Source: JAVVHH01 sp964613945
Lineage (GTDB): Bacteria > Pseudomonadota > Alphaproteobacteria > Acetobacterales > Acetobacteraceae
DNA length: 64,000 bases
NCBI GenBank assembly: GCA_964613945.1
Contig: CAZTJC010000017.1
Span: 1-64,000 of the forward strand
Direction: 5' to 3'
Shown here: piece by piece, positions 27,694 to 36,844 of the stretch
Layout: every line of letters starts with the position of its first letter
Position numbering within the stretch: position 1 is the first letter of the stretch
Position numbers and translations under genes: made by a program
Notes under the pieces: model-generated
What the model saw: only the letters and a program-made list of their open reading frames with translations
Told to the model about the DNA's origin: nothing
The model's database searches: none

Positions 27694-27811
27694 GAAGCTT
27701 GGCATAATATCAAATCGCCTCTGATGACAAGCAGAGCAGAAAGTTGTTGAGGATCAGAGGTGGTTCGCTGATCTCTCGCGGGTCTCGATCGCCAACTGCC
27801 GTGCGCGGCGA

Positions 27812-28717
27812 TTAACCCCGCACGTCCATCGCCGACCGCAGGCCGTCGCTGACCATGTTGAAACACAGGCTCGTGGCGAAGATGCAAAAGCCCGGCAGCA
27901 TCGTCAGCACTGGCCGAGTGTAAATCGCCGTGCGCAGCGTGTTGAGCATCAAGCCCCATTCTGCCTCGGGTGGCCGGGTCCCCAATCCGAGGAACGACAG
28001 GCCGGATGCCAGGATCATCGACACGCTGATCAGCCCGGTGGCGTAGACAAATATCGGCCCCAGCACGTTCGGAAGCACGTGCACCCTCACGATTGTTAGC
28101 GCCCCGGCGCCGCTGGCCCGCGCGGACTCGACGTAGTCGAGGTTGCGCACCCCTGCCGTAACCGTTTCGGCCACGCGGATGATCTGCGGCACGAACACCA
28201 GGCTCAGGGACAGAATGGCGTTCCCGATGCCGGCGCCGAGCGCGCCACTGATGGCGACCGCCAGCAGCACGGACGGAAACGCATAAAACACGTCCGTCAC
28301 CCGCATGATCAGCGAGTTCACCCAGCCACCCGCAAAACCCGCGATCACCCCGAGCGAGCCGCCGAGCGCAAAGGCGATAAGTACCGGCGTGATGCCGAGG
28401 AACCAGGACAATCGTCCGCCATAGAGCAGCCGGGTGAGCATGTCGCGCCCGAGTTCGTCGGTCCCGAGCAGGTGCCCGGCATAGCCGAACGGACGCAGCC
28501 GGCGGGCCATGCTGCCTTGGTATGGATCGAACGGTGCCACCAGCGGGGCGAAGGCGATCGCCAGCAGCATGAGGATGAGTACGCCGGCACAGAGCAGTGT
28601 CACCGGGTCGCGCCGCACGCGGCGGGCGACGCCGGACCAGTAGCCCCGGCCGCGGATCTCGACACTGGGCGCGGGCGCGAGCGTGTTGCCCAACGTGGTT
28701 AGGGCATCAGTGGTCAT
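27812..28717 (-). CDS. Dipeptide/oligopeptide-type ABC permease (DppC-like)
   Basis: A 301-residue permease: an N-terminal OppC-type extension (WSGVARRVRRDPVTLLCAGVLILMLLA), about six membrane segments, HLLGTDELGRDMLTRLLYGGR and the EAA-type loop ESARASGAGALTIVRVHVLPN. It is the last gene of operon B, overlapping the preceding stop (ATGA). It imports whatever peptide-like, glycoside or opine ligand its binding protein selects. Confidence 0.9.
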   Translation of the reverse strand: MTTDALTTLGNTLAPAPSVEIRGRGYWSGVARRVRRDPVTLLCAGVLILMLLAIAFAPLVAPFDPYQGSMARRLRPFGYAGHLLGTDELGRDMLTRLLYGGRLSWFLGITPVLIAFALGGSLGVIAGFAGGWVNSLIMRVTDVFYAFPSVLLAVAISGALGAGIGNAILSLSLVFVPQIIRVAETVTAGVRNLDYVESARASGAGALTIVRVHVLPNVLGPIFVYATGLISVSMILASGLSFLGLGTRPPEAEWGLMLNTLRTAIYTRPVLTMLPGFCIFATSLCFNMVSDGLRSAMDVRG

Positions 28718-29667
28718 GCGCGGCTGATCCGCGGATCGAGCAAGGTTTGCATCAGGTCCACCGCCAAGTTCACCAGGACGAAGAAGATAGCCAATACGAG
28801 GATGGTGCCCTGCAGCACGGGGATGTCACGCTGGAAGATCGCGCTGTTGAGCAGGAAGCCGGTGCCCGGCCAGCTGAACACCGTCTCGACCAGGATCGAC
28901 CCGCCCATGAGGTAGCCGAGCTGCAGGCCCATGACCGCCAATACCTGGGGCGCCGCGTTGATCACCACGTGATAAGCGATCGTCCGCCCCCGCAGCCCTT
29001 TGCCACGCAAGGTGCCGATGAAGTCCTGGCTCAGGATCTCGGACACCACGCCGCGGATTGCGCGCGTGATGATGCCGGCCGGGATGACGGCCAGCGTCAC
29101 GGCCGGCAACACCAAGTGCTGGATATGGGCCCAGTCCCAGCTCCACCCCGCCACGTCGTCGGGTCCGGCCCCCATCGCCGGGAGCACGTTGAAGGTGACG
29201 CTGAAAGTGATCACCAGCACCATGCCCAGCCAGTAATGCGGCACCGAAACGCCGGCGACGGCGATCGTGGTGGCCGCACGATCGATCCAGCGACCGCGGA
29301 ACACGCCCGACAGTCCGCCGAGCACGACGCCAGCCAGAAATCCCAGCAGTGAAGCGACCACGGCCAGCCGCAGCGTGTTGGCGACGGCGCCGCGCAAATC
29401 CTCCCATACCGGTCGCCCCGTCGCGAGGGAGCGCCCGAGATCGCCTTGCAGGACGTGACCGAGCCAGATCGCGAACTGCACCGGCAGTGGTCGGTCGAGC
29501 CCATAAGCATGCTTGACCTGCTCGACCACCGCCTGCGGCGCATCGGGCGGCACGATGGCGTTGATCGGGTCGCCCGGCGCGATATGGACCAGCAGAAAGC
29601 ACACCAGCCCAACCGACAGCGCGATCGGCACGGCGTATAGAATGCGCCGGATCACGTAGAGCATCAT
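28714..29667 (-). CDS. Dipeptide/oligopeptide-type ABC permease (DppB-like)
   Basis: A permease of about 317 residues. The start at the ATGATG of 29667/29664, overlapping the DppD-like stop, gives the classical MMLYVIRRILYAVPIAL N-terminus. Family marks are LVHIAPGDPINAI, YGLDRPLPVQF and LRGKGLRGRTIAYHVVINA. It heterodimerises with 27812-28717. Confidence 0.9.
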   Translation of the reverse strand: MMLYVIRRILYAVPIALSVGLVCFLLVHIAPGDPINAIVPPDAPQAVVEQVKHAYGLDRPLPVQFAIWLGHVLQGDLGRSLATGRPVWEDLRGAVANTLRLAVVASLLGFLAGVVLGGLSGVFRGRWIDRAATTIAVAGVSVPHYWLGMVLVITFSVTFNVLPAMGAGPDDVAGWSWDWAHIQHLVLPAVTLAVIPAGIITRAIRGVVSEILSQDFIGTLRGKGLRGRTIAYHVVINAAPQVLAVMGLQLGYLMGGSILVETVFSWPGTGFLLNSAIFQRDIPVLQGTILVLAIFFVLVNLAVDLMQTLLDPRISRA

Positions 29668-30662
29668 GCCGCCCGCTCCAGTTCGGGGACACCAGGGACG
29701 AGGATGCACCGGGCCTGGTGTGTCGGTTCCTCGCCCCGCAGCGCGGGCACGTCGACGAGGCATCCAGCCCTGACCGACGGGCAGCGCGGTGCAAAGGCGC
29801 AGCCGGGCGGTAACCGTCCGAGATCCGGCGGTGCGCCCATGATGGTGGTCAGGCGCTGCCCGCGCGGCTGATCATGCACCGTCGCGCCTAGCAAGCCGCG
29901 CGTATACGGGTGCAGCGGCGCACGCATCATCGCGCCGACCGGGCCCTCCTCGACGAACCGTCCGGCATACATGACCGCGACCCGGTCGGCGACCTCGCCC
30001 GCCACACCGAGATCGTGGGTGACGAAGATCACCCCCATGCCAAGCTCGGATTGCAGGCGCTTGATCAGCAGCAGGATCTGGATCTGCACGGTGGCGTCCA
30101 GCGCCGTGGTCGGCTCGTCCGCCAGCAGCAGCTTCGGCCGGCAGGACAGCGCGATCGCGATCATCGCGCGCTGCCGCAAGCCGCCCGACATCTCGTGCGG
30201 GTAGGCGTCGAGGCGGCGGCGGGCGGACGGGATCTGCACCAGCTCGAGCAATTCGAGCGCCCGGCGATTGGCTTCTGCACGGCTGACTGCTTCGTGCCGC
30301 AGGATCGTTTCGCGAATCTGCCGGCCGATCGTGAACACCGGGTCCAGCGCCGTCATAGGTTCTTGGAAGATCATCGACACGACGCTGCCGCGGATGTCCG
30401 ATAGCGTGCGCTCCTTGGCGGCGATCAGGTCGTGCCCGCCGACCCGGAGCCGGCCCTCGACCACCGTACGCTTCAGCGGATTGAGTCGCATCAACGCCCG
30501 CAGCGTGACGCTCTTGCCCGAGCCGCTCTCGCCCAGGATGCACAGAGTCTCTCGCGGCGCGAGATCGAACGATACGCCGTTGACCGCCTGGATGGTCGCA
30601 TCGCGGGTGACGAAGCGGACGGTGAGGTCGCGCGCCTCGACCAGCTTCTCCGTATCCTTCAT
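29664..30662 (-). CDS. Dipeptide/oligopeptide-type ABC ATPase (DppD-like)
   Basis: A 332-residue ATPase starting MKDTEKLVEARDLTVRF; the ATG at 30662 overlaps the DppF-like stop. Walker A GESGSGKS, Q-loop MIFQEPMTALDPV, signature MSGGLRQRAMIA, Walker B LLLADEPTTALD and a C-terminal oligopeptide-transporter extension with cysteines (GCAFAPRCPSVRAGC) are visible. The cysteine cluster is the usual OppD/DppD C-terminal motif. Confidence 0.9.
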   Translation of the reverse strand: MKDTEKLVEARDLTVRFVTRDATIQAVNGVSFDLAPRETLCILGESGSGKSVTLRALMRLNPLKRTVVEGRLRVGGHDLIAAKERTLSDIRGSVVSMIFQEPMTALDPVFTIGRQIRETILRHEAVSRAEANRRALELLELVQIPSARRRLDAYPHEMSGGLRQRAMIAIALSCRPKLLLADEPTTALDATVQIQILLLIKRLQSELGMGVIFVTHDLGVAGEVADRVAVMYAGRFVEEGPVGAMMRAPLHPYTRGLLGATVHDQPRGQRLTTIMGAPPDLGRLPPGCAFAPRCPSVRAGCLVDVPALRGEEPTHQARCILVPGVPELERAA

Positions 30663-31723
30663 GCCGCGAGCGCCGGGGCCTGGGTGTGGCCGCTGCCGGA
30701 AAGCACCATCAGACAGGCTGCCTGATGATCCGGCCCGGCCGGCGCCAGGGGCGGCACGTCGCGGCTGCACACCGGCTCGGCGAGCTGGCACCTTGTGTGG
30801 AAGCGGCAGCCTGAGGGCGGATTGATCGGGTTGGGTGAATCGCCGGTCAACGGTGGTTCGGTTCGCCGGCGCGCCGGGTCCATTGAGGGCCGGCTGTCCA
30901 GCAGCGCCGCGGTATAGGGATGCGCAGCATCGGCATAGATGCGTTCCACTGGGCCGATCTCGGCGACCTGCCCGAGATACATCACCAGAACCCGGTCCGA
31001 CACATGATGCACCACGCCGAGATCGTGGCTGATGAACAGGTAAGTGAGGCCGAAATCCTCCTTCAGGTCCAGCAGCAGGTTCAGCACCTGCGCTTCGACC
31101 GACTTGTCGAGCGCCGAGACGGGCTCGTCCAGGATGATCAGCCGGGGCCGCAACGCGAGGGCGCGCGCGATGTTGACGCGCTGCCGTTGCCCGCCCGACA
31201 GTTCGTGCGGATAGCGCCCTCCGAACTGGCCGGGCTCCAGCCCGACCGCGGCCAGCAGCTCGCGCGCCCGCGTGACCGCGCCACGCCGCGCCATGCCATG
31301 CACCTGCGGCGCGAAGGCGATGCTTTCGGCGATCGTCAGGCGCGGGTTCAGGGACGCGTAGCTATCCTGGAACACCATCTGCACCTGGCGCCGGTATTCC
31401 TTCAGCGTCAGCCCGCCGTGACCGATCGGCTGGCCATCGAACAGGATCTCGCCGCCGGTAGGCTGCATCAGCGACATGATGAGGCGCGACGTCGTGCTCT
31501 TGCCGCAGCCGGACTCGCCGACGATGCCGAGCGTCTCCCCCTTGCGGAGGTCGAATGAGATTCCGTCCACCGCGCGGATCACGCCACGGGGCTTACCAAA
31601 GGGGGTGGGCAGTCCACCCTTCAGGGCGAAATGCCGCGTCAGGTCGCGCACGGTGAGCAGCGGCTGTGCGGGGCCGCCGACATCGGGGATCTGGTCGAGA
31701 CGCTCGGACGGAACTGTCTTCAT
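30659..31723 (-). CDS. Dipeptide/oligopeptide-type ABC ATPase (DppF-like)
   Basis: A 354-residue ATPase: Walker A GESGCGKST, Q-loop MVFQDSYASLNPR, signature LSGGQRQRVNIA, Walker B LIILDEPVSALD, and the C-terminal GCRFHTRCQLAEPVC motif. It forms the heterodimeric motor with the DppD-like protein. The gene follows the binding-protein gene by 50 bases. Confidence 0.9.
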   Translation of the reverse strand: MKTVPSERLDQIPDVGGPAQPLLTVRDLTRHFALKGGLPTPFGKPRGVIRAVDGISFDLRKGETLGIVGESGCGKSTTSRLIMSLMQPTGGEILFDGQPIGHGGLTLKEYRRQVQMVFQDSYASLNPRLTIAESIAFAPQVHGMARRGAVTRARELLAAVGLEPGQFGGRYPHELSGGQRQRVNIARALALRPRLIILDEPVSALDKSVEAQVLNLLLDLKEDFGLTYLFISHDLGVVHHVSDRVLVMYLGQVAEIGPVERIYADAAHPYTAALLDSRPSMDPARRRTEPPLTGDSPNPINPPSGCRFHTRCQLAEPVCSRDVPPLAPAGPDHQAACLMVLSGSGHTQAPALAA

Positions 31724-31773
31724 TTCGCCTGCCTCCGGTCAACGATACTCTGCAAACGCCGTGCCGATCGCCG

Positions 31774-33369
31774 TTACTCGGCCATGAACACGGAGGTGAG
31801 TTCAGGAAACCAGGACTGCGCCTGCACGTAGCCCCGCACCTGCTTCGTCATTGCGCGCGACGCCAGGTCATGCGCGACGAACACGTAGGCGGCCTGATCC
31901 ACCACCTTGGCGTGAACCTTCGCGAGCAGCGCGTCCTGCTCGGCCGGCACGAAGTTCGTCTGCGCTGCCCGCAACCAGTCGTCGATCTCCGCATCGCGGA
32001 ACTGGCCCCAGTTGAAGCCGGCCGGTGCATCCATCCAGCTCGCGAATTGGCGAACGAAGGTGGAGGCCGGATCAATCGAGCCATAGCTGTTGTTGATCGC
32101 GCCGACATCCTTGTTGACCGGAGCCTGGGCGCCAACCCGGCGGCGGCCGCGCAGGGTCTCCCACTCCAGCACGTCGAATTGCAGTTCCACACCGACGGCG
32201 GCGAGGTTCTGCTGGATGAACTCGTTCATCGCCAAGGGTTGCATCTGGCCTGAACCCGAGGTCGAGATGGCGACCCGAAGCTGCAACGGCTTGTCCGGTC
32301 CGAAACCGGCTTCCTTCAACAAGCGCCGGGCCTCGTCCGGATCATACCGGATGTGGAATTTTGGATGCCCGTACCAGGGTGAACCTTCCGGGACGTAGCC
32401 GGTTGCCGCCTTCATGGTGCCGGCCAGCAGCTCCGTCAGCCCGTCCCGATCAATCGCCAGGTTCACTGCCTGCCGCACCCTGATGTCATTCCACGGGCTA
32501 CCCGGCAGGCGGCTGGGTTCGTACGGCCAGAGATGCGGGTAGACGTTCTGCACGATCGCCATCCCGGCCGCGCGCAGCTGCGCCAAATTGTCTGGCGCTG
32601 GCGCCTCCGCCCAGTCGATCTGGTGCGACAGCAGCGCGCTGGTCCGCGTGGTAGCCTCCGGCACGGGACGCAGGATCAGCCGGTCCAGCTTCGGAATGCG
32701 GTCCTTGTCCCAGTAATCGGCATTGCGGACCAGCATCAGGCGCTGCCGCGGTTCGACGCTCTCGACCCGGAACGGCCCGGTGCCGGACGGATGCAGCGCG
32801 ACCTGTGACCAGTCGCGCCCTTCATGCTCCCACTGCGCCGGCGAAGAGAACAGCACGTAGGAAATCTCGTACGGGAAGAAGGCGTCCACGTCGTGCGTCG
32901 TGATCTCCACGGTCGCCAGATCGACGGCGCGGAAGCCGTCGATCGCCGAGAGTCGCCCGATGACCTGCCCGGACTGCCGCGGGTCGAATTGCGGAGCGTT
33001 CTTGTCGTAGATCTTGGCGAGATTCCAGACTGCGGCGTCCGCGTCGAATGCCGAGCCGTCATGGAACCGCACGCCGGGACGCAGATGGAAGCGCCAGCGG
33101 CGCCGATCGGCCGGGTCAGCCTCCCAGGACAAGGCGAGCCCGGGCCTGAGCATCGGCGACACGTCCGCGCGCGACAGGTCCCAATTCACCAGTGAATCGT
33201 AGATCGTGTAGCCGGTGAACCGGTAGCCCTCCATGCCCTGGTCGGGCTGACCAGTCGTCGACGGGATGTCGGCGACGGTCATGCCGATGCGCAACGTTCC
33301 CTGCGCATCGGCCGCGGTTCCTGAAAGCAGCGTGAGCCCGGCGATCAGCGCCCAAACACGCGGTCTCAA
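31774..33369 (-). CDS. Dipeptide-type periplasmic binding protein (SBP family 5), TTG start
   Basis: A 531-residue family-5 receptor. The chosen start is the TTG at 33369, which overlaps the amidase stop (TTGA) and gives a clean signal peptide (RPRVWALIAGLTLLSGTAADA); the longer open frame is a shadow of the amidase gene. Mature features are FTGYTIYDSLVNWDLSR, GVRFHDGSAFDADAAVWN and VRQAVNLAIDRDGL. It resembles the receptor at 36845-38455 over most of its length. It feeds the permeases at 27812-29667. Confidence 0.87.
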   Translation of the reverse strand: MRPRVWALIAGLTLLSGTAADAQGTLRIGMTVADIPSTTGQPDQGMEGYRFTGYTIYDSLVNWDLSRADVSPMLRPGLALSWEADPADRRRWRFHLRPGVRFHDGSAFDADAAVWNLAKIYDKNAPQFDPRQSGQVIGRLSAIDGFRAVDLATVEITTHDVDAFFPYEISYVLFSSPAQWEHEGRDWSQVALHPSGTGPFRVESVEPRQRLMLVRNADYWDKDRIPKLDRLILRPVPEATTRTSALLSHQIDWAEAPAPDNLAQLRAAGMAIVQNVYPHLWPYEPSRLPGSPWNDIRVRQAVNLAIDRDGLTELLAGTMKAATGYVPEGSPWYGHPKFHIRYDPDEARRLLKEAGFGPDKPLQLRVAISTSGSGQMQPLAMNEFIQQNLAAVGVELQFDVLEWETLRGRRRVGAQAPVNKDVGAINNSYGSIDPASTFVRQFASWMDAPAGFNWGQFRDAEIDDWLRAAQTNFVPAEQDALLAKVHAKVVDQAAYVFVAHDLASRAMTKQVRGYVQAQSWFPELTSVFMAE

Positions 33370-34808
33370 GCCCGCGTTCCCCGCACGGTATCGCGGACCC
33401 AGCCGGCCGCAGCGCAGCATGCGGCGTCTCGATCGCGAAAGCCGCAGAACTGCAGCCCGAGCGGAAGGCCATCGGCCATCAGCAGCGGCATGGCGATTGC
33501 CGGAGCGGCGACCATGGTCCAGGGCAGTGCGTAAGACCGCGAACCAGTGAACTCGTGATCCACGATAGCAGGCCCGGACGAACAGAGCGCAAGGAAGCCA
33601 TCGACCGTCGTCTCCAGGGCGGCAACGGCGCGACGCAACTCGGCCCGGCGCTCCAGCGCGCGGTCGTAAGCGGCCCGGTCGAGACTGGCGGCATGGGCCA
33701 TCAGCGCATGGATACGCTTGCCGACCATCCCGGTCCCATGATCGAGGTAGGCCATCAGCGGCCAGCGCGTTTCCCAGGCCAGGATGTCGTAGGAGCAGTC
33801 GTTCGCGTTGGCGAGCAGATCCTCGAGCGCGGCGATGCCCGGATGACCGCGCCGGTCTAGGATCGTGACACCAGACGCCGCGACCCGGTCGCATGCGGCC
33901 TCGAACGCAGCGCGGCTTTCCTGGTCCGTCTCCGCCCAACCCTGCATGTCCAGCCGCGCCAACGCGCGCGGTCGGGCGGGTGGCGGCACGGTGTCAGGGC
34001 CTTGCAAGCCCGGGTGCGGCGGCGTTCCGCCGACATGGCGGGCGATCGCGCGAGCGCCGGCCCAGGCGTCTTCGAGGGAGGCGCCGAAGATGCCGAGATG
34101 ATCCTGGGTCGGTGCCAGCGGTGTGACGCCGCCGGTATGGAGCGCGTCCAGGCTCGGCTTGATCGCCCAGGCGCCACAATAGCCGGCCGGGCGGATCGTG
34201 GAGGCCTGGGTCTGGGTGCCCAACGCCAGCGAGGCCATGCCGGCACCCACCGCGGCCGCCGAACCGGACGACGAGCCGCCGGGCGTGCGGCTGCTATCAT
34301 ACGGATTGCGGGTCGGCCCGGAATTGCTGACGGCGAACTCCGTGGTCACCGTCTGGCCAAGGATCACGGCACCGGCCTGCCGCAGCGCCCAGACCGCGGC
34401 GGCGTCCCGTCGCGAGGACCAGCCCGCGTAGATCGGGCTGTTCATCGCCGTGGGCAGGTCACGCGTCTCGATCATGTCTTTGATTGCGACCGGCATGCCG
34501 TCCACCGGTCCGAGCGGCCACCCGGCTTTCCATCGCGCACTGGCGACATCGGCGGCAGCCCGCGCACCCGCCTCGTCCACCAGGACGAACGCGCGAACCG
34601 ACGGCTCGTCGGCGGCGATCACCGCGAGCCGCCTTTCGAGAAAGGCGCGCGGGGTGTCCTGCCCCGTGCGGAACGCCTCCGCCTGAGCCGTGAACGGAAC
34701 CAGGCGCGGCCTGGCCGGGTCATAGGGCAGACGCCGCACTACGAGATCGGCCGGCAAGTCCGGCACTGACCAATCCGGGCCGGTCATGGGATAAGGCATG
34801 TCGTTCAT
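33366..34808 (-). CDS. Amidase-signature hydrolase
   Basis: A 480-residue amidase. Triad: Lys110 (VAIKDM), Ser179 (GGSSSGS) and Ser203 (TQTQASTIRP), with the 24-residue spacing conserved. The usual GG before the nucleophile is QA here, which is unusual and may alter the oxyanion hole. It is the second gene of operon B, 15 bases after the AbrB-type gene, and translationally coupled to the binding protein. It is probably cytosolic, since no signal peptide is seen, and would act on the imported amide. Confidence 0.87.
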   Translation of the reverse strand: MNDMPYPMTGPDWSVPDLPADLVVRRLPYDPARPRLVPFTAQAEAFRTGQDTPRAFLERRLAVIAADEPSVRAFVLVDEAGARAAADVASARWKAGWPLGPVDGMPVAIKDMIETRDLPTAMNSPIYAGWSSRRDAAAVWALRQAGAVILGQTVTTEFAVSNSGPTRNPYDSSRTPGGSSSGSAAAVGAGMASLALGTQTQASTIRPAGYCGAWAIKPSLDALHTGGVTPLAPTQDHLGIFGASLEDAWAGARAIARHVGGTPPHPGLQGPDTVPPPARPRALARLDMQGWAETDQESRAAFEAACDRVAASGVTILDRRGHPGIAALEDLLANANDCSYDILAWETRWPLMAYLDHGTGMVGKRIHALMAHAASLDRAAYDRALERRAELRRAVAALETTVDGFLALCSSGPAIVDHEFTGSRSYALPWTMVAAPAIAMPLLMADGLPLGLQFCGFRDRDAACCAAAGWVRDTVRGTRA

Positions 34809-34823
34809 CGGTTCGGGTTCCGG

Positions 34824-35933
34824 TCAGGCGGTGGGCTGTGAGGGGAGGGCGGTCAGCGCGGTCGTGGCCTGTCCGGGCGACAGCAGCCCGGCGCGGCGCA
34901 GCAGCTGGTAGAGCGGCGCGCTGAGCAGCACGATGAACAGGATCCGTACCAGGTGGAACGCCGTCACGGTCGCCACGCCTAGATGCAGCGCCTTGGCCGT
35001 CAAGCTGGTCTCGGCCACCCCGCCCGGCGCGTTGGCGAGCACCAGCGTCTCGAGCCCATCCGGCATGAACCACGTCAGCACGAGCGCGAGCAGCGCATTA
35101 AACATCAGGATCACGACAGTGCTGGCGATGCTGGCCGGAATGAAGCGCCGTAGCCGATGGATCGTGTCGGCCGTGAACCGCGCTCCCAATGCGGTCCCGA
35201 TCAGAAGCTGGCTGAATTCCGCCACCACCGTCGGCACGCCCGAGAGCGGGAGCCGAAGGAATGCGGTGGCCGCACCGACGACGAGGCCGCCCAACAACCA
35301 GTTGTTCGGAACGCGCCAACGCCCCAGGCCGGTTGCGATAACGGCTGCCACTGCGAACATGCCTGCCAGGGCAGCCACGTGCAGCGTGTTCGCCGCGCCG
35401 CTGTAGTCGAGGCGGCCGGGTCGGCCCAGTAGCACGACGAGAGACGGGATCGTCAGCACCACGATAACGATCCGCAACGACTGGGTTAGCGCCACGATAG
35501 CGGTATCGCCACCGTAACGGTCGGCCAGCACCGACATCTCGGCCACGCCACCGGGCAGGCTGGCAAAGTAGGAGGTGGTGCCGTCGATCCCGGTCATCCG
35601 CGCGATGCACCAGGAGACCAAGCCGGAGAACAGGATGGAGAGCAGCGACACCATCGCGATCGCCGGCAGGTCCGGTAGCAGCACCGCCACCAGCGCCGGC
35701 GTGAAGTAAAGTCCGACCGCAACGCCGGCGATGGCCTGCCCATATTGGCGCGACGGTCGTGGCACCCGAGTGTGCCACCCGCTCAGTCCGGCGCCGGCGA
35801 CCGCAACCAAGGGGCCCAGCATCCACGCCAGCGGCAGATGCAACGACTGGAACAGGAGGCCTCCGGCGGCGCCGATGGCAAAGGTCAGGATCGTCTGGCG
35901 GAACGGGTCCGGCGACGAGAAGTCGAACGGCAT
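34824..35933 (-). CDS. AbrB-family (PF05145) integral membrane protein
   Basis: A 369-residue protein with about ten hydrophobic helices and internal duplication. Each half has a glycine-rich motif: SLPGGVAEMSVLA in the first half and NAPGGVAETSLTA in the second. This is the signature of the AbrB/YjbM-type family (once called ammonia monooxygenase-related). The molecular role is unsettled; it may export or regulate a small metabolite. First gene of operon B, 48 bases downstream of the shared palindrome. Confidence 0.87.
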   Translation of the reverse strand: MPFDFSSPDPFRQTILTFAIGAAGGLLFQSLHLPLAWMLGPLVAVAGAGLSGWHTRVPRPSRQYGQAIAGVAVGLYFTPALVAVLLPDLPAIAMVSLLSILFSGLVSWCIARMTGIDGTTSYFASLPGGVAEMSVLADRYGGDTAIVALTQSLRIVIVVLTIPSLVVLLGRPGRLDYSGAANTLHVAALAGMFAVAAVIATGLGRWRVPNNWLLGGLVVGAATAFLRLPLSGVPTVVAEFSQLLIGTALGARFTADTIHRLRRFIPASIASTVVILMFNALLALVLTWFMPDGLETLVLANAPGGVAETSLTAKALHLGVATVTAFHLVRILFIVLLSAPLYQLLRRAGLLSPGQATTALTALPSQPTA

Positions 35934-35980
35934 GCCCCGATGTGCCTATGGCAGCACCACGGGGTCAACAATAATCGTAG

Positions 35981-35992
35981 ATTGTCTACAAT
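35981..35992. promoter_or_regulatory. Palindromic operator ATTGTCTACAAT, probable GntR/FCD site
   Basis: Exact reverse complement of the element at 27529-27540. It lies between the GntR gene stop (36028) and the operon B start (35933). Two copies of the same 12-mer, each 48-67 bases before an operon, support a shared regulator. Confidence 0.65.
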
Positions 35993-36027
35993 GTGAGCAG
36001 CAACCTAGGCAGTTGCATTTGACCAGG

Positions 36028-36735
36028 TCATTTCGAGTCCGATCTGGCGGCTGCTAGGCCGTTCTCCAGGCGGGATCGGCCGGACAGGACATGGGCGTGA
36101 AACTGCTCCCGAATCGTCGCCGCGCTCTCGACGCTCAGCACCTCGACGAGGCGTGCATGCTCAGCCGCCGATTCTGGCAGGCTGCCGAAGCGGTCCAGGC
36201 CTTCGCGGCGGAACAGGTGCATGTCGCGCACCACGGACCGGTATAGGGCCACCAGTTTGCTGTTGCCGCACGCGTTGGCCAGCACGTCGTGGAAGCGGAT
36301 GTTCAGCTTGTACAGCTCGGCCACCGCGTCGCGCTTTGCCGCACCGCGCATCGAGCGCACCACATGGCGCAGCCGTTTCAGCAGCTCCGGATCGGCACGC
36401 CCTTGCAACGACGCCGCCATTTCGCCCTCGAGCGCCGCCCGCACGTCGTACAACTCCAGGATCTCGTGAAGTGCCATCTCGCGGACGAACACGCCGCGGT
36501 TCCGCACTGCCACCAACAAGCCCGCTTGCACCAGCGACCGGAACGCCTCGCGCACCGGCCCGCGGCTTACGCCCAGCCGCGCCGCCATCGCCTGCTCCGA
36601 TACGTGGCTGCCGCCCTGCAGTTCGCCCTCGACGATCATGCGCTCCACCTCGCGCTCGACTGCCTGCGTCAGCGAGGTGCTGCGCAGGATGTCCAGCGGC
36701 GTCAACCGTTCCAGACCGGCCGCCTCCTGATCCAT
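36028..36735 (-). CDS. GntR-family regulator with FCD effector domain
   Basis: A 235-residue regulator. The N-terminal winged helix has the GntR motif VSEQAMAARLGVSRGPVREAFRSLVQAGLL, and the C-terminal all-helical FCD domain carries ELYDVRAALEGEMAASL, a metal-site-like RFHDVLANACGN and EHARLVEVL. The start at 36735 is chosen for a GGGGGAG box upstream; a longer frame to 36789 lacks one. It is a candidate regulator of operons A and B through the palindromes at 27529 and 35981, and possibly of divergent operon C. FCD proteins usually repress and are released by a carboxylate effector. Confidence 0.88.
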   Translation of the reverse strand: MDQEAAGLERLTPLDILRSTSLTQAVEREVERMIVEGELQGGSHVSEQAMAARLGVSRGPVREAFRSLVQAGLLVAVRNRGVFVREMALHEILELYDVRAALEGEMAASLQGRADPELLKRLRHVVRSMRGAAKRDAVAELYKLNIRFHDVLANACGNSKLVALYRSVVRDMHLFRREGLDRFGSLPESAAEHARLVEVLSVESAATIREQFHAHVLSGRSRLENGLAAARSDSK

Positions 36736-36795
36736 CGTCTCCCCCGCTTCATTTCTCCCGCCTATACGATGGCTACGCCACCGCTCCAATCCGGG

Positions 36796-36811
36796 TGGCC
36801 CTTATGTTGCA
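36796..36811 (+). promoter_or_regulatory. Sigma-54-like -24/-12 element for operon C
   Basis: TGGCCCTTATGTTGCA has TGGC and TTGCA at the correct GG-N10-GC spacing. A start near 36822 would leave about 22 bases before the ATG at 36845, with GGAGA in between. It falls short of the full consensus (CC instead of AC). Confidence 0.45.
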
Positions 36812-36844
36812 ACGCAATGCGGCGACCTGATCCGGAGATGCCCG

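Noticed and set aside
33370..33939. N-terminal extension of the operon B receptor
   Set aside because: The open frame extends upstream but lies within the amidase gene; the TTG at 33369 gives a proper signal peptide.
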